The position numbers and the translations under genes were made by a program. The notes below the pieces were generated by a model. The model had not been told where the DNA came from. It saw only the letters and a program-made list of their open reading frames with translations, and did no database searches. This document shows positions 26,366 through 34,101 of a DNA stretch of 64,000 nucleotides, piece after piece; position 1 is the stretch's first letter, and each line of letters begins with the position of its first letter. Origin of the DNA: Metabacillus endolithicus (lineage in GTDB: Bacteria; Bacillota; Bacilli; Bacillales; Bacillaceae); contig NZ_CP095550.1 in assembly GCF_023078335.1 (NCBI RefSeq), forward strand, positions 1,904,001 through 1,968,000. Direction: 5' to 3'.

Positions 26366-26667
26366 AAACCTCCTTATCGCCTTTCATATCATAGCAACAA
26401 CAAGTCGGTTGGGTCTAGAGCAACCTTTTTGCATGCTTTTATATAAATATGAAGGGTGAAAGAATGTTGAGTGGAGGAAATTTTAATGGGTAGAGAAAAC
26501 AAAAACAACTATTAAAATTAGACATTCAGGTACCTGCTAAGATAATAATATTAATGACTTTTAGAGTGTCATTTTCCCAATCCATAATTACTATCATTTC
26601 ACTCTATAAACGGCACCGAACCTATGAGCAGACAAAAAAGACCCTTCAAATGAAGGATCTTTTGTTT
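26366..26667. other. 302-bp gap without a recognised gene
   Basis: Holds the terminator at 26636 and one tiny plus-strand frame (26486-26515, MGRENKNNY) that has a good SD (GTGGAGG) but only nine codons. Nothing else is evident. Confidence 0.5.
26636..26663 (-). terminator. Terminator after the FMN reductase gene
   Basis: AAAAGATCCTTC/GAAGGGTCTTTT hairpin, followed by TT, on the minus strand. Confidence 0.85.
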
Positions 26668-27207
26668 TTAACTATGTTGTAACCTAATTCCCGTTTCTTG
26701 AATGAGTTCTGCAACTAGACCTTCTATTTGTTGGACAGAAGTTTCGTCAAAAATTACTTGTTTATCATCAAAATTTCTAGCATTAATAATTAACTGTTCG
26801 GTAAGAACATTTGCATGTAAACTTCTTAAAATAAGGCGTAATTGATTTAATGCATTAAATCCCCCAACAACTCCACCTTGAGCAGCAGCAATTGCTACTG
26901 GCTTCTTTTTAAAATGATCTATACCTAAAAAGTCCAAACAATTTTTAAGTGCACCACTTATCCCATTGTGATATTCAGGTGTAACAATAAAAAAAGCATC
27001 TGCTTTTTGAGATAGATTCACAAGCTTATTAACTGATACATTAGCATATTGTTGTTCTTCCATTTTAAAAATAGGTAATTCTTCTTTTCTCAAATCAAAT
27101 AATTCAGTATCAATACCTGATTGTTTCAAATTAGTTTCAATAACTTTTGAAATGCCAAAACTATTTGACTGTTCTCGCGCACTTCCATTAATGATTAAAA
27201 TATTCAC
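26668..27207 (-). CDS. NADPH-dependent FMN reductase
   Basis: 179-aa flavodoxin-like oxidoreductase of the FMN_red family (azoreductase/quinone reductase type). The N-terminal phosphate-binding loop reads NGSAREQSNS, and the flavin site TPEYHNGISGALKNCLDFLG is the family signature. Monocistronic with a terminator. Physiological electron acceptor unknown. Confidence 0.93.
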   Translation of the reverse strand: MNILIINGSAREQSNSFGISKVIETNLKQSGIDTELFDLRKEELPIFKMEEQQYANVSVNKLVNLSQKADAFFIVTPEYHNGISGALKNCLDFLGIDHFKKKPVAIAAAQGGVVGGFNALNQLRLILRSLHANVLTEQLIINARNFDDKQVIFDETSVQQIEGLVAELIQETGIRLQHS

Positions 27208-27367
27208 TTAACAAAGCCCTCCAATATTATATAACAATATGTAAAATATAACACTTTTATAAAAATATGGAATTTTTACTAGGTGTCTGTTAATTATATA
27301 AAATCAAATATCTAAAAATAATACTTTAGGAAACCCTCTTAATTTTTGGAGAATAATACAAATCTTT

Positions 27368-27399
27368 TTAAGGTTCCATTAAGGTTCATCTATCATAAT
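27368..27399 (+). promoter_or_regulatory. Promoter with 11-bp-spaced TTAAGGTTC repeats (lipoprotein gene)
   Basis: TTAAGGTTC at 27368-27376 and 27379-27387, then 6 bp to CATAAT (27394-27399). Same half-site, phase and distance to the -10 as at 19705 and 29515. Confidence 0.75.
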
Positions 27400-27461
27400 A
27401 AATCTCGTAATATATAAGAACTTTAACAATACTAATCTTTTAATAGAAAGGAACATGATAA

Positions 27462-27824
27462 ATGAAAAAATTCTCAGGATTAATCGTAACAGGAGTTCTA
27501 ACATCTTCAATCGCACTAATCGCAGGCTGCTCATCTAATGCAGAAACAACACAAGGTTTGGAAACAGCATCACAACCAACGGTGCAAACCGAGGAAGCTA
27601 CAACAGATCAAGCTCCTGAACAGCCAGCAGGAAGTCGAATGGGTATGTTCGGCGATTTAGATGAAGAAACACGAGCTAAAGCCGAAGTAACTATGAGCGC
27701 AATGAGAGACGGTACCATTACAAGAGAAGAAGCTGAAGCACAATTGGCTGAGTTAGGTGTAGAAATGCAAAGTATGCCTGAAATGCCTGCCACGTCAGAA
27801 ACATCTGAAGATGCTACTCTATAA
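27462..27824 (+). CDS. Small lipoprotein with acidic C-terminus
   Basis: 120 aa; type II signal peptide with lipobox LIAGC, so membrane-anchored outside the cell. The mature part is Glu/Thr/Pro-rich with a short predicted helical region (AKAEVTMSAMRDGTITREEAEAQLAELGVEM). Not recognised as a named family. SD AAAGGAACATGATAA. Driven by the TTAAGGTT promoter and closed by a 17-bp hairpin. Confidence 0.85.
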   Translation: MKKFSGLIVTGVLTSSIALIAGCSSNAETTQGLETASQPTVQTEEATTDQAPEQPAGSRMGMFGDLDEETRAKAEVTMSAMRDGTITREEAEAQLAELGVEMQSMPEMPATSETSEDATL

Positions 27825-27833
27825 AATATAAAT

Positions 27834-27884
27834 TAGCAAGTTACTTATTAGAGTGTATACCTATACCTAATAAGTAACTTGCTA
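27834..27884 (+). terminator. Perfect 17-bp inverted repeat after the lipoprotein gene
   Basis: TAGCAAGTTACTTATTA and its exact complement flank a 17-nt loop. No T-tract follows on the plus strand, so its role may be stabilisation; the opposite strand faces the corA end. Confidence 0.6.
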
Positions 27885-27906
27885 AGAATTACATAGCTAA
27901 TCTTAG

Positions 27907-28911
27907 TCATTTATTTCTTTTATCTTGTGATGGCCGCTTCCCCCACCATCCCTTACTCCTAAAAAATAAAGCAATACTAATGCCTATCCCAAACATAACA
28001 ACAAGGGCTAATCCATAACCAAAATTCCATGTTAATTCAGGCATATTTTCAAAATTCATTCCATATAAACCAGCAATGAATGTCATGGGAATAAAAATAA
28101 CACTAACTAATGTTAGAGTTTTCATAATAGAATTCATATGGTCGGATTTAAGAGACATTTGTAAATCAAAAATACCTGTTAAAGTTTCAATAAATGTATC
28201 AAATGCACTGACAACTCGTTCAAAATTTTTGCCTAGAGTCTTTAAGTATATCGCTGAATCTTCATTAATATATTTGGAATCTGATTCTCCAATATCGTTT
28301 ATAACAGACTCTTGAGCTTCAACAATTTGTCTTAAATTATGAATTTTCCCTTTCCAATTATACACTTCATGACCTATTTCATTAGCAAACGGATATTTGA
28401 AAACAGATTTTTCAAGCTCCTGTATTTCATCTGCAATAGCATCAACTGCTTGCAGGTAATACTGACTAACATGGTCTAATATATGATACAGGATATGCCC
28501 TGGACTGCTCATGTGCTGCGGATGGTCTTGAAAATCCTCTAAAATAGTAGAGAAAAATTGCAAGTCATTTTCTTCTTCATGGGTTATGACATAATTATCT
28601 CCTAATAAGATACTAATTCTAACATTAGAGTAATCTTCTTTTATAATGAATGTTGAAATATATGTGTGATAGCTATATACATCCATTCGTGGCGAATCAC
28701 TGAAAGAAGCAATAGCTTCCGCTGCAAGGGTATGTATATTTAGTGATTCAATGATCTTTTTTAACTCGTCCTTAGTTGAAGGGGTAATATGAACCCACAG
28801 TGTATCATCGTTTTTCTCAGGGATAAAAAATTCATTTACTATTTCACTTGTATGATTTTTATTGCAATAATATAATAAATCGGGTTCATCCTTACTCCTA
28901 GTTGTTTTCAT
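27907..28911 (-). CDS. corA: CorA-family magnesium transporter
   Basis: 334-aa pentameric Mg2+ channel of the inner membrane. The long cytoplasmic N-terminal domain is followed by two C-terminal helices joined by the signature loop YGMNFENMPE. Length and topology are normal. No Mg-sensing leader is visible. Ends with KGWWGKRPSQDKRNK, the usual basic tail. Confidence 0.95.
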   Translation of the reverse strand: MKTTRSKDEPDLLYYCNKNHTSEIVNEFFIPEKNDDTLWVHITPSTKDELKKIIESLNIHTLAAEAIASFSDSPRMDVYSYHTYISTFIIKEDYSNVRISILLGDNYVITHEEENDLQFFSTILEDFQDHPQHMSSPGHILYHILDHVSQYYLQAVDAIADEIQELEKSVFKYPFANEIGHEVYNWKGKIHNLRQIVEAQESVINDIGESDSKYINEDSAIYLKTLGKNFERVVSAFDTFIETLTGIFDLQMSLKSDHMNSIMKTLTLVSVIFIPMTFIAGLYGMNFENMPELTWNFGYGLALVVMFGIGISIALFFRSKGWWGKRPSQDKRNK

Positions 28912-29057
28912 GAGTGTGGATCCTTTCTCAAAGAAGTTTTAACCGATTTCAACTCAACGCTCTTTCTTTACTAGTATGAAGGATTATTTTGCTTTTTATT
29001 TACGAAAGTAAAGAACTCATCATTGTTGTAGTTTTTAAAAAAGAGAGACGTCCTCCA

Positions 29058-29435
29058 TTAGCTAAGAACCTCTCTCCAGAATTGATAATTTCTTAATGAA
29101 ACATCCAAATTTAAACGATGTAATCTTTTTAAAGCAGTTAATGTTCTAACTACCTCTCTTAATATGCTTTCAGTTGTATGTTTTTCGTTATTTTTTATTC
29201 GATATTTGGCAAACAAAACCAACTGATTTTTTCCCACTCTTTCAATTTTTCTCATTCTAGTATGAGTTGATAAAAATAAGATAAACTCCTCAATGATCTC
29301 TAATTCCCTTTCGTTATAACCTTTTTCAAATGAATTAATTAATCGTATGTACTGTTTATATAGCGATTCATGGCGCGAAGAGTTTATTGTGATCGTGTCT
29401 ATGTTATTAGTCATCGTGCTCATATGCCCTCCCAT
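29058..29435 (-). CDS. Unknown 125-aa helical protein
   Basis: Not recognised. Soluble, mostly helical and basic in its second half (TLTALKRLHRLNLDVSLRNYQFW). ATG at 29435 with GAGGAG 6 nt upstream is preferred over the ATG four codons later. Its promoter carries the TTAAGGTT repeat pair shared with the chemoreceptor and the 27.5-kb lipoprotein, the only clue to its role. Confidence 0.75.
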   Translation of the reverse strand: MGGHMSTMTNNIDTITINSSRHESLYKQYIRLINSFEKGYNERELEIIEEFILFLSTHTRMRKIERVGKNQLVLFAKYRIKNNEKHTTESILREVVRTLTALKRLHRLNLDVSLRNYQFWREVLS

Positions 29436-29502
29436 CGTTTACTCCTCATCTAAGTATCACGTACTTTTCAAGTAGTCTTCATTAAGCTTCCTACCAAAAT
29501 TT

Positions 29503-29534
29503 ACTATATATGACAAACCTTAAATTAACCTTAA
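29503..29534 (-). promoter_or_regulatory. Promoter with 11-bp-spaced TTAAGGTT repeats (125-aa protein gene)
   Basis: Minus strand: TTAAGGTTA (29534-29526), TTAAGGTTT (29523-29515), then 6 bp and TATAGT (29508-29503). Same architecture as at 19705 and 27368. The plus-strand lipoprotein gene at 29607 may use the overlapping TTAAGT-N16-TATAAT (to 29558). Confidence 0.7.
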
Positions 29535-29606
29535 GTTTTTTACAGAAACCTGTATAATTTTGAGTTTTCACCAAAACATATAATTACTAAGCAAAGGAGG
29601 ATGGTT

Positions 29607-29840
29607 ATGAATACAAAACGACTAATGTCATTACTGACGATTTTTCTTTCATTAGGATTTTTGTTTGGCTGTAACACAGCAGAAGAACAAGACCCTGCAC
29701 CACCTGAAGTAGAAACACCTGGAATGGACGAAGAAGAGCCTGATTTAGATCAGGAACCATCTGAAGAAGGTAACGAAGCTCCTGGAATGGATGAAGAAGA
29801 ACCCGACTTGGATGAGGAACCTTCTGAGGAAAATAATTAA
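29607..29840 (+). CDS. Small acidic repeat lipoprotein
   Basis: About 77 aa. Signal peptide with lipobox LFGC; the mature part is very acidic and contains the unit PGMDEEEPDLD(Q/E)EPSEE twice. The second ATG (29607) is chosen because AAAGGAGG lies 6 nt ahead; the first ATG touches the SD. Function unknown; a surface ion or cell-wall role is speculative. A 79-aa frame on the opposite strand is its shadow. Confidence 0.8.
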   Translation: MNTKRLMSLLTIFLSLGFLFGCNTAEEQDPAPPEVETPGMDEEEPDLDQEPSEEGNEAPGMDEEEPDLDEEPSEENN

Positions 29841-29847
29841 TCATGAT

Positions 29848-29887
29848 AAAAGCATGCAGAAACAGTATCAGTTCTCTGCATGCTTTT
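29848..29887 (+). terminator. Terminator after the acidic lipoprotein gene
   Basis: AAAAGCATGCAGA/TCTGCATGCTTTT hairpin, symmetrical and thus usable in both directions. Confidence 0.85.
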
Positions 29888-29929
29888 CATGGGACCTTAT
29901 ATTCTTAGCTGAAGTTGGTTCTTTCTCCA

Positions 29930-30481
29930 TTAAATTAAATGGCTCTCCCACTCATTCCTTAAAATTCCCATAACTAAAACGTCGTACCTTTTTCCATCTC
30001 TATAAACAGCCGATCTTTTTCTTCCTTCTAATTGAAACCCTACTCGTTCATAAGCTTTTAAACCGCCGATATTATACTCTATCACCTCAAGACCAACTCG
30101 ATCTAAATTGGCTTCATGAAACGCGTAGCGAAGAATCAATTGTAGTGCCTCTGTTCCATATCCTTTCCCTCTATTAATTGAGTCTCCGATGCCAATCGCT
30201 AAAAGTCCGGTTCTGTTATTCCATTCAATTGAATGAATACAAATCAACCCTATTAATCTATTGTCTTGAATCGTTTTTAAAGTGAAAAATATTTCAGTGT
30301 GGCTCGATTTTCCTTCTTCTGCTAACTGCTCCTTATTTTTAGGAAGTGCGATTTCAGTATCAACATTGCGGAGATACTCAGCATCTTCTCCCCACTTCTC
30401 CATTGTTTCAAAGTCTTCTTCTAATGGCAGAGCCAGCTTTAGTTTTTCTCCACGAAACAGGTTTAATTTCATTGTATTCAT
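29930..30481 (-). CDS. GNAT acetyltransferase, RimJ/RimL-like
   Basis: 183-aa acetyl-CoA-dependent N-acetyltransferase. The CoA-binding loop reads GDSINRGKGYGTEAL, followed by the AYERVGFQLEGRKRSAVYRDG region typical of RimJ/RimL relatives. Substrate unknown. GGAG lies 9 nt before the ATG. Confidence 0.92.
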   Translation of the reverse strand: MNTMKLNLFRGEKLKLALPLEEDFETMEKWGEDAEYLRNVDTEIALPKNKEQLAEEGKSSHTEIFFTLKTIQDNRLIGLICIHSIEWNNRTGLLAIGIGDSINRGKGYGTEALQLILRYAFHEANLDRVGLEVIEYNIGGLKAYERVGFQLEGRKRSAVYRDGKRYDVLVMGILRNEWESHLI

Positions 30482-30537
30482 CCGATTAATCTCCTTTTTT
30501 ATATAGGTACTTACTTACAAGGACTGCTTGAATCAGT

Positions 30538-30640
30538 TTATCTTCGATTCTCGGTACTTTATCTTCGATTTTAGGCAGTTTATCTTCTATTCTCAGTATT
30601 TTATCTTCGATTTTAGGCATCTTATCTTCGATTCTACAAA
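30538..30640. repeat. Array of 21-bp TTATCTTCGATT repeats (copy B)
   Basis: Five units start at 30538, 30559, 30580, 30601 and 30622, an exact 21-bp period (two helical turns). Core TTATCTTCGATT, spacers variable. Related to 4804-4920. It lies just upstream of the divergent-free GNAT gene, within its leader region. Confidence 0.88.
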
Positions 30641-30694
30641 ACTCTACAATTTTCCCACCGCTAACAAGTAGTAAATCTCCTCATAGAATTAAAA

Positions 30695-31048
30695 TTAGTA
30701 GTCTTTCAAAAATTCCAGCATACTTTGCTTATCCTTTGCCATATATAAAGGAGTTGAATAATCCAACTTACCACTTCTATAATCGTAAACAAAGAAGCAA
30801 GGAAACTCTGTTAGATAATATAAGGGAATTCCTTCTTCAAGAGCAATGTCTCTTGAGAACGCTTGAGACTCTCCGACATTATTGAACTGCCATAAATCAT
30901 CTTCATACTCATAATGCTTGTTTAACGCGTCATGATCTTCATCATCAAACTCTCTGTAAACAGTGACTAACGTTAAATCTTCCTTAGCATCACTTTTAGG
31001 TGTTGATTTAGCTTCTTCTATACCAAATAACTTTTTAAATAATCCCAT
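30695..31048 (-). CDS. Conserved-looking 117-aa protein of unknown function
   Basis: Soluble, acidic. Starts MGLFKKLFGI, a short amphipathic start seen in many small Bacillus proteins, and ends in a thioredoxin-like-looking pattern (PCFFVYDYRSGKLDYSTPLY) without a Cys pair. Not recognised. SD GGAGGAAGAAC before the ATG. Confidence 0.75.
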   Translation of the reverse strand: MGLFKKLFGIEEAKSTPKSDAKEDLTLVTVYREFDDEDHDALNKHYEYEDDLWQFNNVGESQAFSRDIALEEGIPLYYLTEFPCFFVYDYRSGKLDYSTPLYMAKDKQSMLEFLKDY

Positions 31049-31090
31049 GTTCTTCCTCCTCTTTGTTCACTGTTCTATTTTATATAAAAA

Positions 31091-31636
31091 TTAAAAAGCC
31101 GGTGGTGTTACTGAAAATAGAATAACAGCTTTTTCTGTAAAGCTATTTTCCCATTTATGCTTCATATATGCTGGAATTTTGACGCTATCACCAGCTTCTA
31201 ATCTGTATTCTTCACGATCTAAAAACACTTTTATTTTCCCCTCTATTACAATAGCCACTTCTTCTCCTTTATGCTCTAAAAGCTTTTCAGACGAAGAGGT
31301 GTTAGGCGGGACTGTCATAATGGCCGTTGCCAATGTGCCTGAAAAATCAGGTGACACTAGCTCATACGATAGGTTTTCAACAACCATTTTTTTACGTGAA
31401 TGGGATCTTACAACTAAGTCCTCTGTTTTTGTTTCTTCAAGTAAAAAGCTAAATGTCGGAACATCCAAAGCCTTTGCCAACACTTTTAATGTTTGAATTG
31501 AAGGATTTGCTAATCCTCTTTCAATTTGACTTAACATGGAGGGTGTTATTTCAGCTATTTTTGCTAACTCTCTGCTGCTAAACCCTTTTGCTTTTCTAAA
31601 CTTCTCAACTTTTTTTCCAATATCTATATTTTCCAT
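31091..31636 (-). CDS. XRE-family regulator with C-terminal cupin domain
   Basis: About 181 aa: N-terminal HTH_3 (SSRELAKIAEITPSMLSQIERG) and C-terminal cupin (about 105-178, HKGEEVAIVIEG and AGDSVKIPAYMKHKW). Such regulators bind a small ligand in the cupin and control a nearby transporter or enzyme gene. It is divergent from a LysE-type exporter, with a 22-bp palindrome between them. The start is the ATG at 31636, 6 nt after AGGGGG; the frame can be extended to a TTG at 31654. Confidence 0.9.
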   Translation of the reverse strand: MENIDIGKKVEKFRKAKGFSSRELAKIAEITPSMLSQIERGLANPSIQTLKVLAKALDVPTFSFLLEETKTEDLVVRSHSRKKMVVENLSYELVSPDFSGTLATAIMTVPPNTSSSEKLLEHKGEEVAIVIEGKIKVFLDREEYRLEAGDSVKIPAYMKHKWENSFTEKAVILFSVTPPAF

Positions 31637-31711
31637 CATCATCCCCCTCTGCAAAAATAATTAAATATAATTTAACTATTTTAAATCAAATTGAATATAT
31701 TGTGTTAAACT

Positions 31712-31733
31712 GAATTTAACAATTGTTAAATTC
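31712..31733. promoter_or_regulatory. Perfect 22-bp palindrome, likely operator
   Basis: GAATTTAACAA followed directly by its reverse complement, between the divergent XRE-cupin and LysE genes. Half-sites TTTAAC recur nearby (GTTAAACTG at 31704). Best explained as the XRE-cupin operator controlling both genes. Confidence 0.65.
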
Positions 31734-31779
31734 TATTTTACCTTACTAAATTTTACAGGTCGAGTTAGGAGTGGAGAAA

Positions 31780-32400
31780 ATGAATGATTTCTTAACGTTT
31801 TTGGTTCTTTCTTTATTTGTGGTAATGAGTCCAGGTATTGACACAGCCCTTATTACAAAAAGAACGATTTCAGACGGTAGAAAAGATGGATTTAGCATGG
31901 CTTTAGGAATTACAACTGGATCTTTCGTTCACACATTTGCAGCTGCCTTTGGTCTTTCAGCTATTTTGCTTCAGTCAGCTGTTGCCTTTGAAATTGTAAA
32001 ATATGTGGGTGCCTTTTACCTGATATATCTCGGGATTTCTTCCTTTATTTCAAGAAAGAAAAAAGATCCTGCTGCTGAAAATCAACAAAATGCACAAATG
32101 AAAAAGTCCGCTTTTAAGCAAGGTCTCATATCAAATGTACTCAATCCTAAGGTTGCTATGTTTTTCCTAACATTTTTACCACAATTTATTCAAACAGGTG
32201 AAAACGCCACACAGCAACTAATCATTATGGGAGTTATTTATACACTGCTATCAATTTCTTGGTTTTTCATTTATGTATTTTTCATTAACTATTTACGTGA
32301 ATGGCTGTTGTCTCCGAAAGTACAAATAATCATGGATAATTTTACAGGTCTGGTTTTAATCGGATTTGGTTTAAAGCTTGCGTTGGATAAAAATCACTAA
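31780..32400 (+). CDS. LysE/RhtB-family amino-acid exporter
   Basis: About 206 aa with six hydrophobic helices; the N-terminus FLVLSLFVVMSPGIDTALIT and the central SFKQGLISNVLNPK-like segment (SAFKQGLISNVLNPKVAMFF) are family hallmarks. Exports an amino acid or derivative driven by proton motive force; substrate unknown. ATG at 31780 has AGGAG 8 nt upstream and is preferred to a GTG at 31771. Confidence 0.93.
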   Translation: MNDFLTFLVLSLFVVMSPGIDTALITKRTISDGRKDGFSMALGITTGSFVHTFAAAFGLSAILLQSAVAFEIVKYVGAFYLIYLGISSFISRKKKDPAAENQQNAQMKKSAFKQGLISNVLNPKVAMFFLTFLPQFIQTGENATQQLIIMGVIYTLLSISWFFIYVFFINYLREWLLSPKVQIIMDNFTGLVLIGFGLKLALDKNH

Positions 32401-32498
32401 AAGGGTCTTACAAATACGTAAGCCCCTCAAAATTTATGGATTAGATATCTATTTTTCCCTTTGGTATTACACGAACTATCTGTTTCTTTAGATGATGT

Positions 32499-33152
32499 TT
32501 AAGAATTTACGAGAGTCATAGTGGTTTTTTTCTCATCAGTGTGTGGTGTGATTATTCTGTGAAGTGAATCTAAAGAGGTTAGATTTTGATTACATTTCAT
32601 GTTATCTTGGCACATATAATGACTTTGCTTAGTTAACGTATCTGTTTCAATTGTAAAAACACCTATTTCTTCATAACGATTGCAAACTTCACAAATTCCT
32701 TTATTGGCCCTTGTAAATATTCCTTTTATACCTACTAGCTCATTATCGATTGTAGCAATGATAAATTGCTTGTTTACACCAGGATCTTGCCACTTAAAAT
32801 AACTAATGTCTCTCAAATCAATAGTTTCTATTGAAGGTAGTTTGACACTTTTTTCGTTATCAAACAACGTGCTAAATAATTGTTCAGAAATCTTTCCAAA
32901 TGGAATAACATACATCTTCAATCTAAGCAAATAAACCAATGCGTCCTTTTTATCATTAAGATAAAAAATTGGATCAAATAAAGCTTTCTTATTTTGTTCT
33001 AAGTTAGGAAATAAACGATAAATTCTTTCCCTCATCATTTGCTTAATACTATCTAAAACATCCATGCTGCAACCAGATTCATGAACATTAACTAACCCTA
33101 TTACATCTGACTTAATCACATTATATTGGTAGCTTTTTATAAAAGGCTTCAT
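32499..33152 (-). CDS. FusB/FusC-family EF-G-binding protein
   Basis: About 217 aa. N-terminal four-helix-type domain (FIKSYQYNVIKSDVIGLVN) and C-terminal domain with four Cys (CEVC and, about 25 residues on, CQDNMKC) that form the zinc site of FusB-type proteins. The family binds elongation factor G and in staphylococci rescues ribosomes stalled by fusidic acid; many Bacillus chromosomes carry such homologs, whose resistance effect is not established. ATG at 33152 with GGAGG 5 nt upstream is preferred over GTG at 33164. Confidence 0.85.
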   Translation of the reverse strand: MKPFIKSYQYNVIKSDVIGLVNVHESGCSMDVLDSIKQMMRERIYRLFPNLEQNKKALFDPIFYLNDKKDALVYLLRLKMYVIPFGKISEQLFSTLFDNEKSVKLPSIETIDLRDISYFKWQDPGVNKQFIIATIDNELVGIKGIFTRANKGICEVCNRYEEIGVFTIETDTLTKQSHYMCQDNMKCNQNLTSLDSLHRIITPHTDEKKTTMTLVNS

Positions 33153-33185
33153 GTAATCCTCCACACCTTGTTTTGACTAATACAA

Positions 33186-33785
33186 TTAGTAAACCCGATA
33201 CGTTTTTCCGGTTTGTGCTCCTTCTACACTTTTTACATAGGCTTTTGCGACTTTACTTCCCGGAACAGGATCAAATCCCTGAAAATATGGGCCATACTTA
33301 TCCATTGATTCCACTAACACATTTGGACTAACATTATTAATTCTAATTCCCCTTGGTAATTCGATTGCAGCTGACTCTACGAAACTTTTTATAGCTCCCC
33401 CAACCATCGCTGCCGAAGCACCTCCAATAATAGGATCTTCCATGATAATTCCAGTGGTTAACGTAAAGCTACCACCATCCTTAATAAAATGCTGTCCTAT
33501 TAAAACGAGATTCACTTGACCTTTTAATTTACTATTAATGGATAAATCATTGGTCTGTGGTGTTAATTCCTTAAAGGGACCAAAATAGGTTTCACCCGTG
33601 GCACTAATAACTGCGTCAACCTCACCTACAGATAGGTACATTTCTCTTATGCTTTCTGGAGAAGTGATATCCACAAAGATATCTGATTCTCTTCTTCCTG
33701 CTGATACTACTTCATGATGTTGTTCTAACTCTTGTCGGACTGCACGACCAATTGTTCCATTGGCACCAATTAATACTATTTTCAT
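33186..33785 (-). CDS. Short-chain dehydrogenase/reductase
   Basis: About 199 aa. Rossmann motif GANGTIG at residues 7-13; the central NSKLKGQVNLVLIG and SAAMVGGAIKSFVESAAIELP regions match the short SDR group in which the active-site Tyr of YxxxK is replaced (here AAMVGGAIK), so catalysis is uncertain. ATG at 33785 with TAGGAGG is preferred to 33815. Third gene of an operon with a glutaredoxin-like protein and an MFS exporter. Confidence 0.85.
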   Translation of the reverse strand: MKIVLIGANGTIGRAVRQELEQHHEVVSAGRRESDIFVDITSPESIREMYLSVGEVDAVISATGETYFGPFKELTPQTNDLSINSKLKGQVNLVLIGQHFIKDGGSFTLTTGIIMEDPIIGGASAAMVGGAIKSFVESAAIELPRGIRINNVSPNVLVESMDKYGPYFQGFDPVPGSKVAKAYVKSVEGAQTGKTYRVY

Positions 33786-33814
33786 ATGGTTACCTCCTAA
33801 AGTATTTTTAGTCA

Positions 33815-34090
33815 TTAGTCTAAATAGGTAGAAATCTCTTGTTTATTCATCTCAAATCCAATGATATTTTTAACCAACTTTTTAGATCCAAGAAATCCCT
33901 TCTTATAGAAAGCAAAAGTTGGTACAATCCTTGTTCCCGATAATTGAATAAGCTCTTTTTCCAAACTAGAATTCTTACTTACGTCTTTATCAATATAGGG
34001 TATTTCATTTTCTTGAAGATACTTTTTCGCTTCTTGGCAATCAGAGCAGGTTGGTCTAGTATACAGTTCAAGAATGTATCGTTGTTTCAA
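33815..34090 (-). CDS. Glutaredoxin/thioredoxin-like protein
   Basis: About 91 aa. Redox motif CSDC in YTRPTCSDCQEAKKYL followed by IPYIDKDVSKN, and the cis-Pro loop TRIVPTFAF. Start taken as TTG at 34090, 6 nt after AGGGGG; a GTG at 34105 that would overlap the MFS stop is the alternative. Lies between the MFS and SDR genes. Confidence 0.85.
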   Translation of the reverse strand: MKQRYILELYTRPTCSDCQEAKKYLQENEIPYIDKDVSKNSSLEKELIQLSGTRIVPTFAFYKKGFLGSKKLVKNIIGFEMNKQEISTYLD

Positions 34091-34101
34091 TGTAAACCCC
34101 C

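Noticed and set aside
26366..26480. Manganese riboswitch upstream of the CDF exporter
   Set aside because: The conserved yybP-ykoY GGGGAGUA-type core is not present.
26486..26515. Nine-codon frame MGRENKNNY with a good SD
   Set aside because: Too short to support; no conserved sequence visible after it in any frame.
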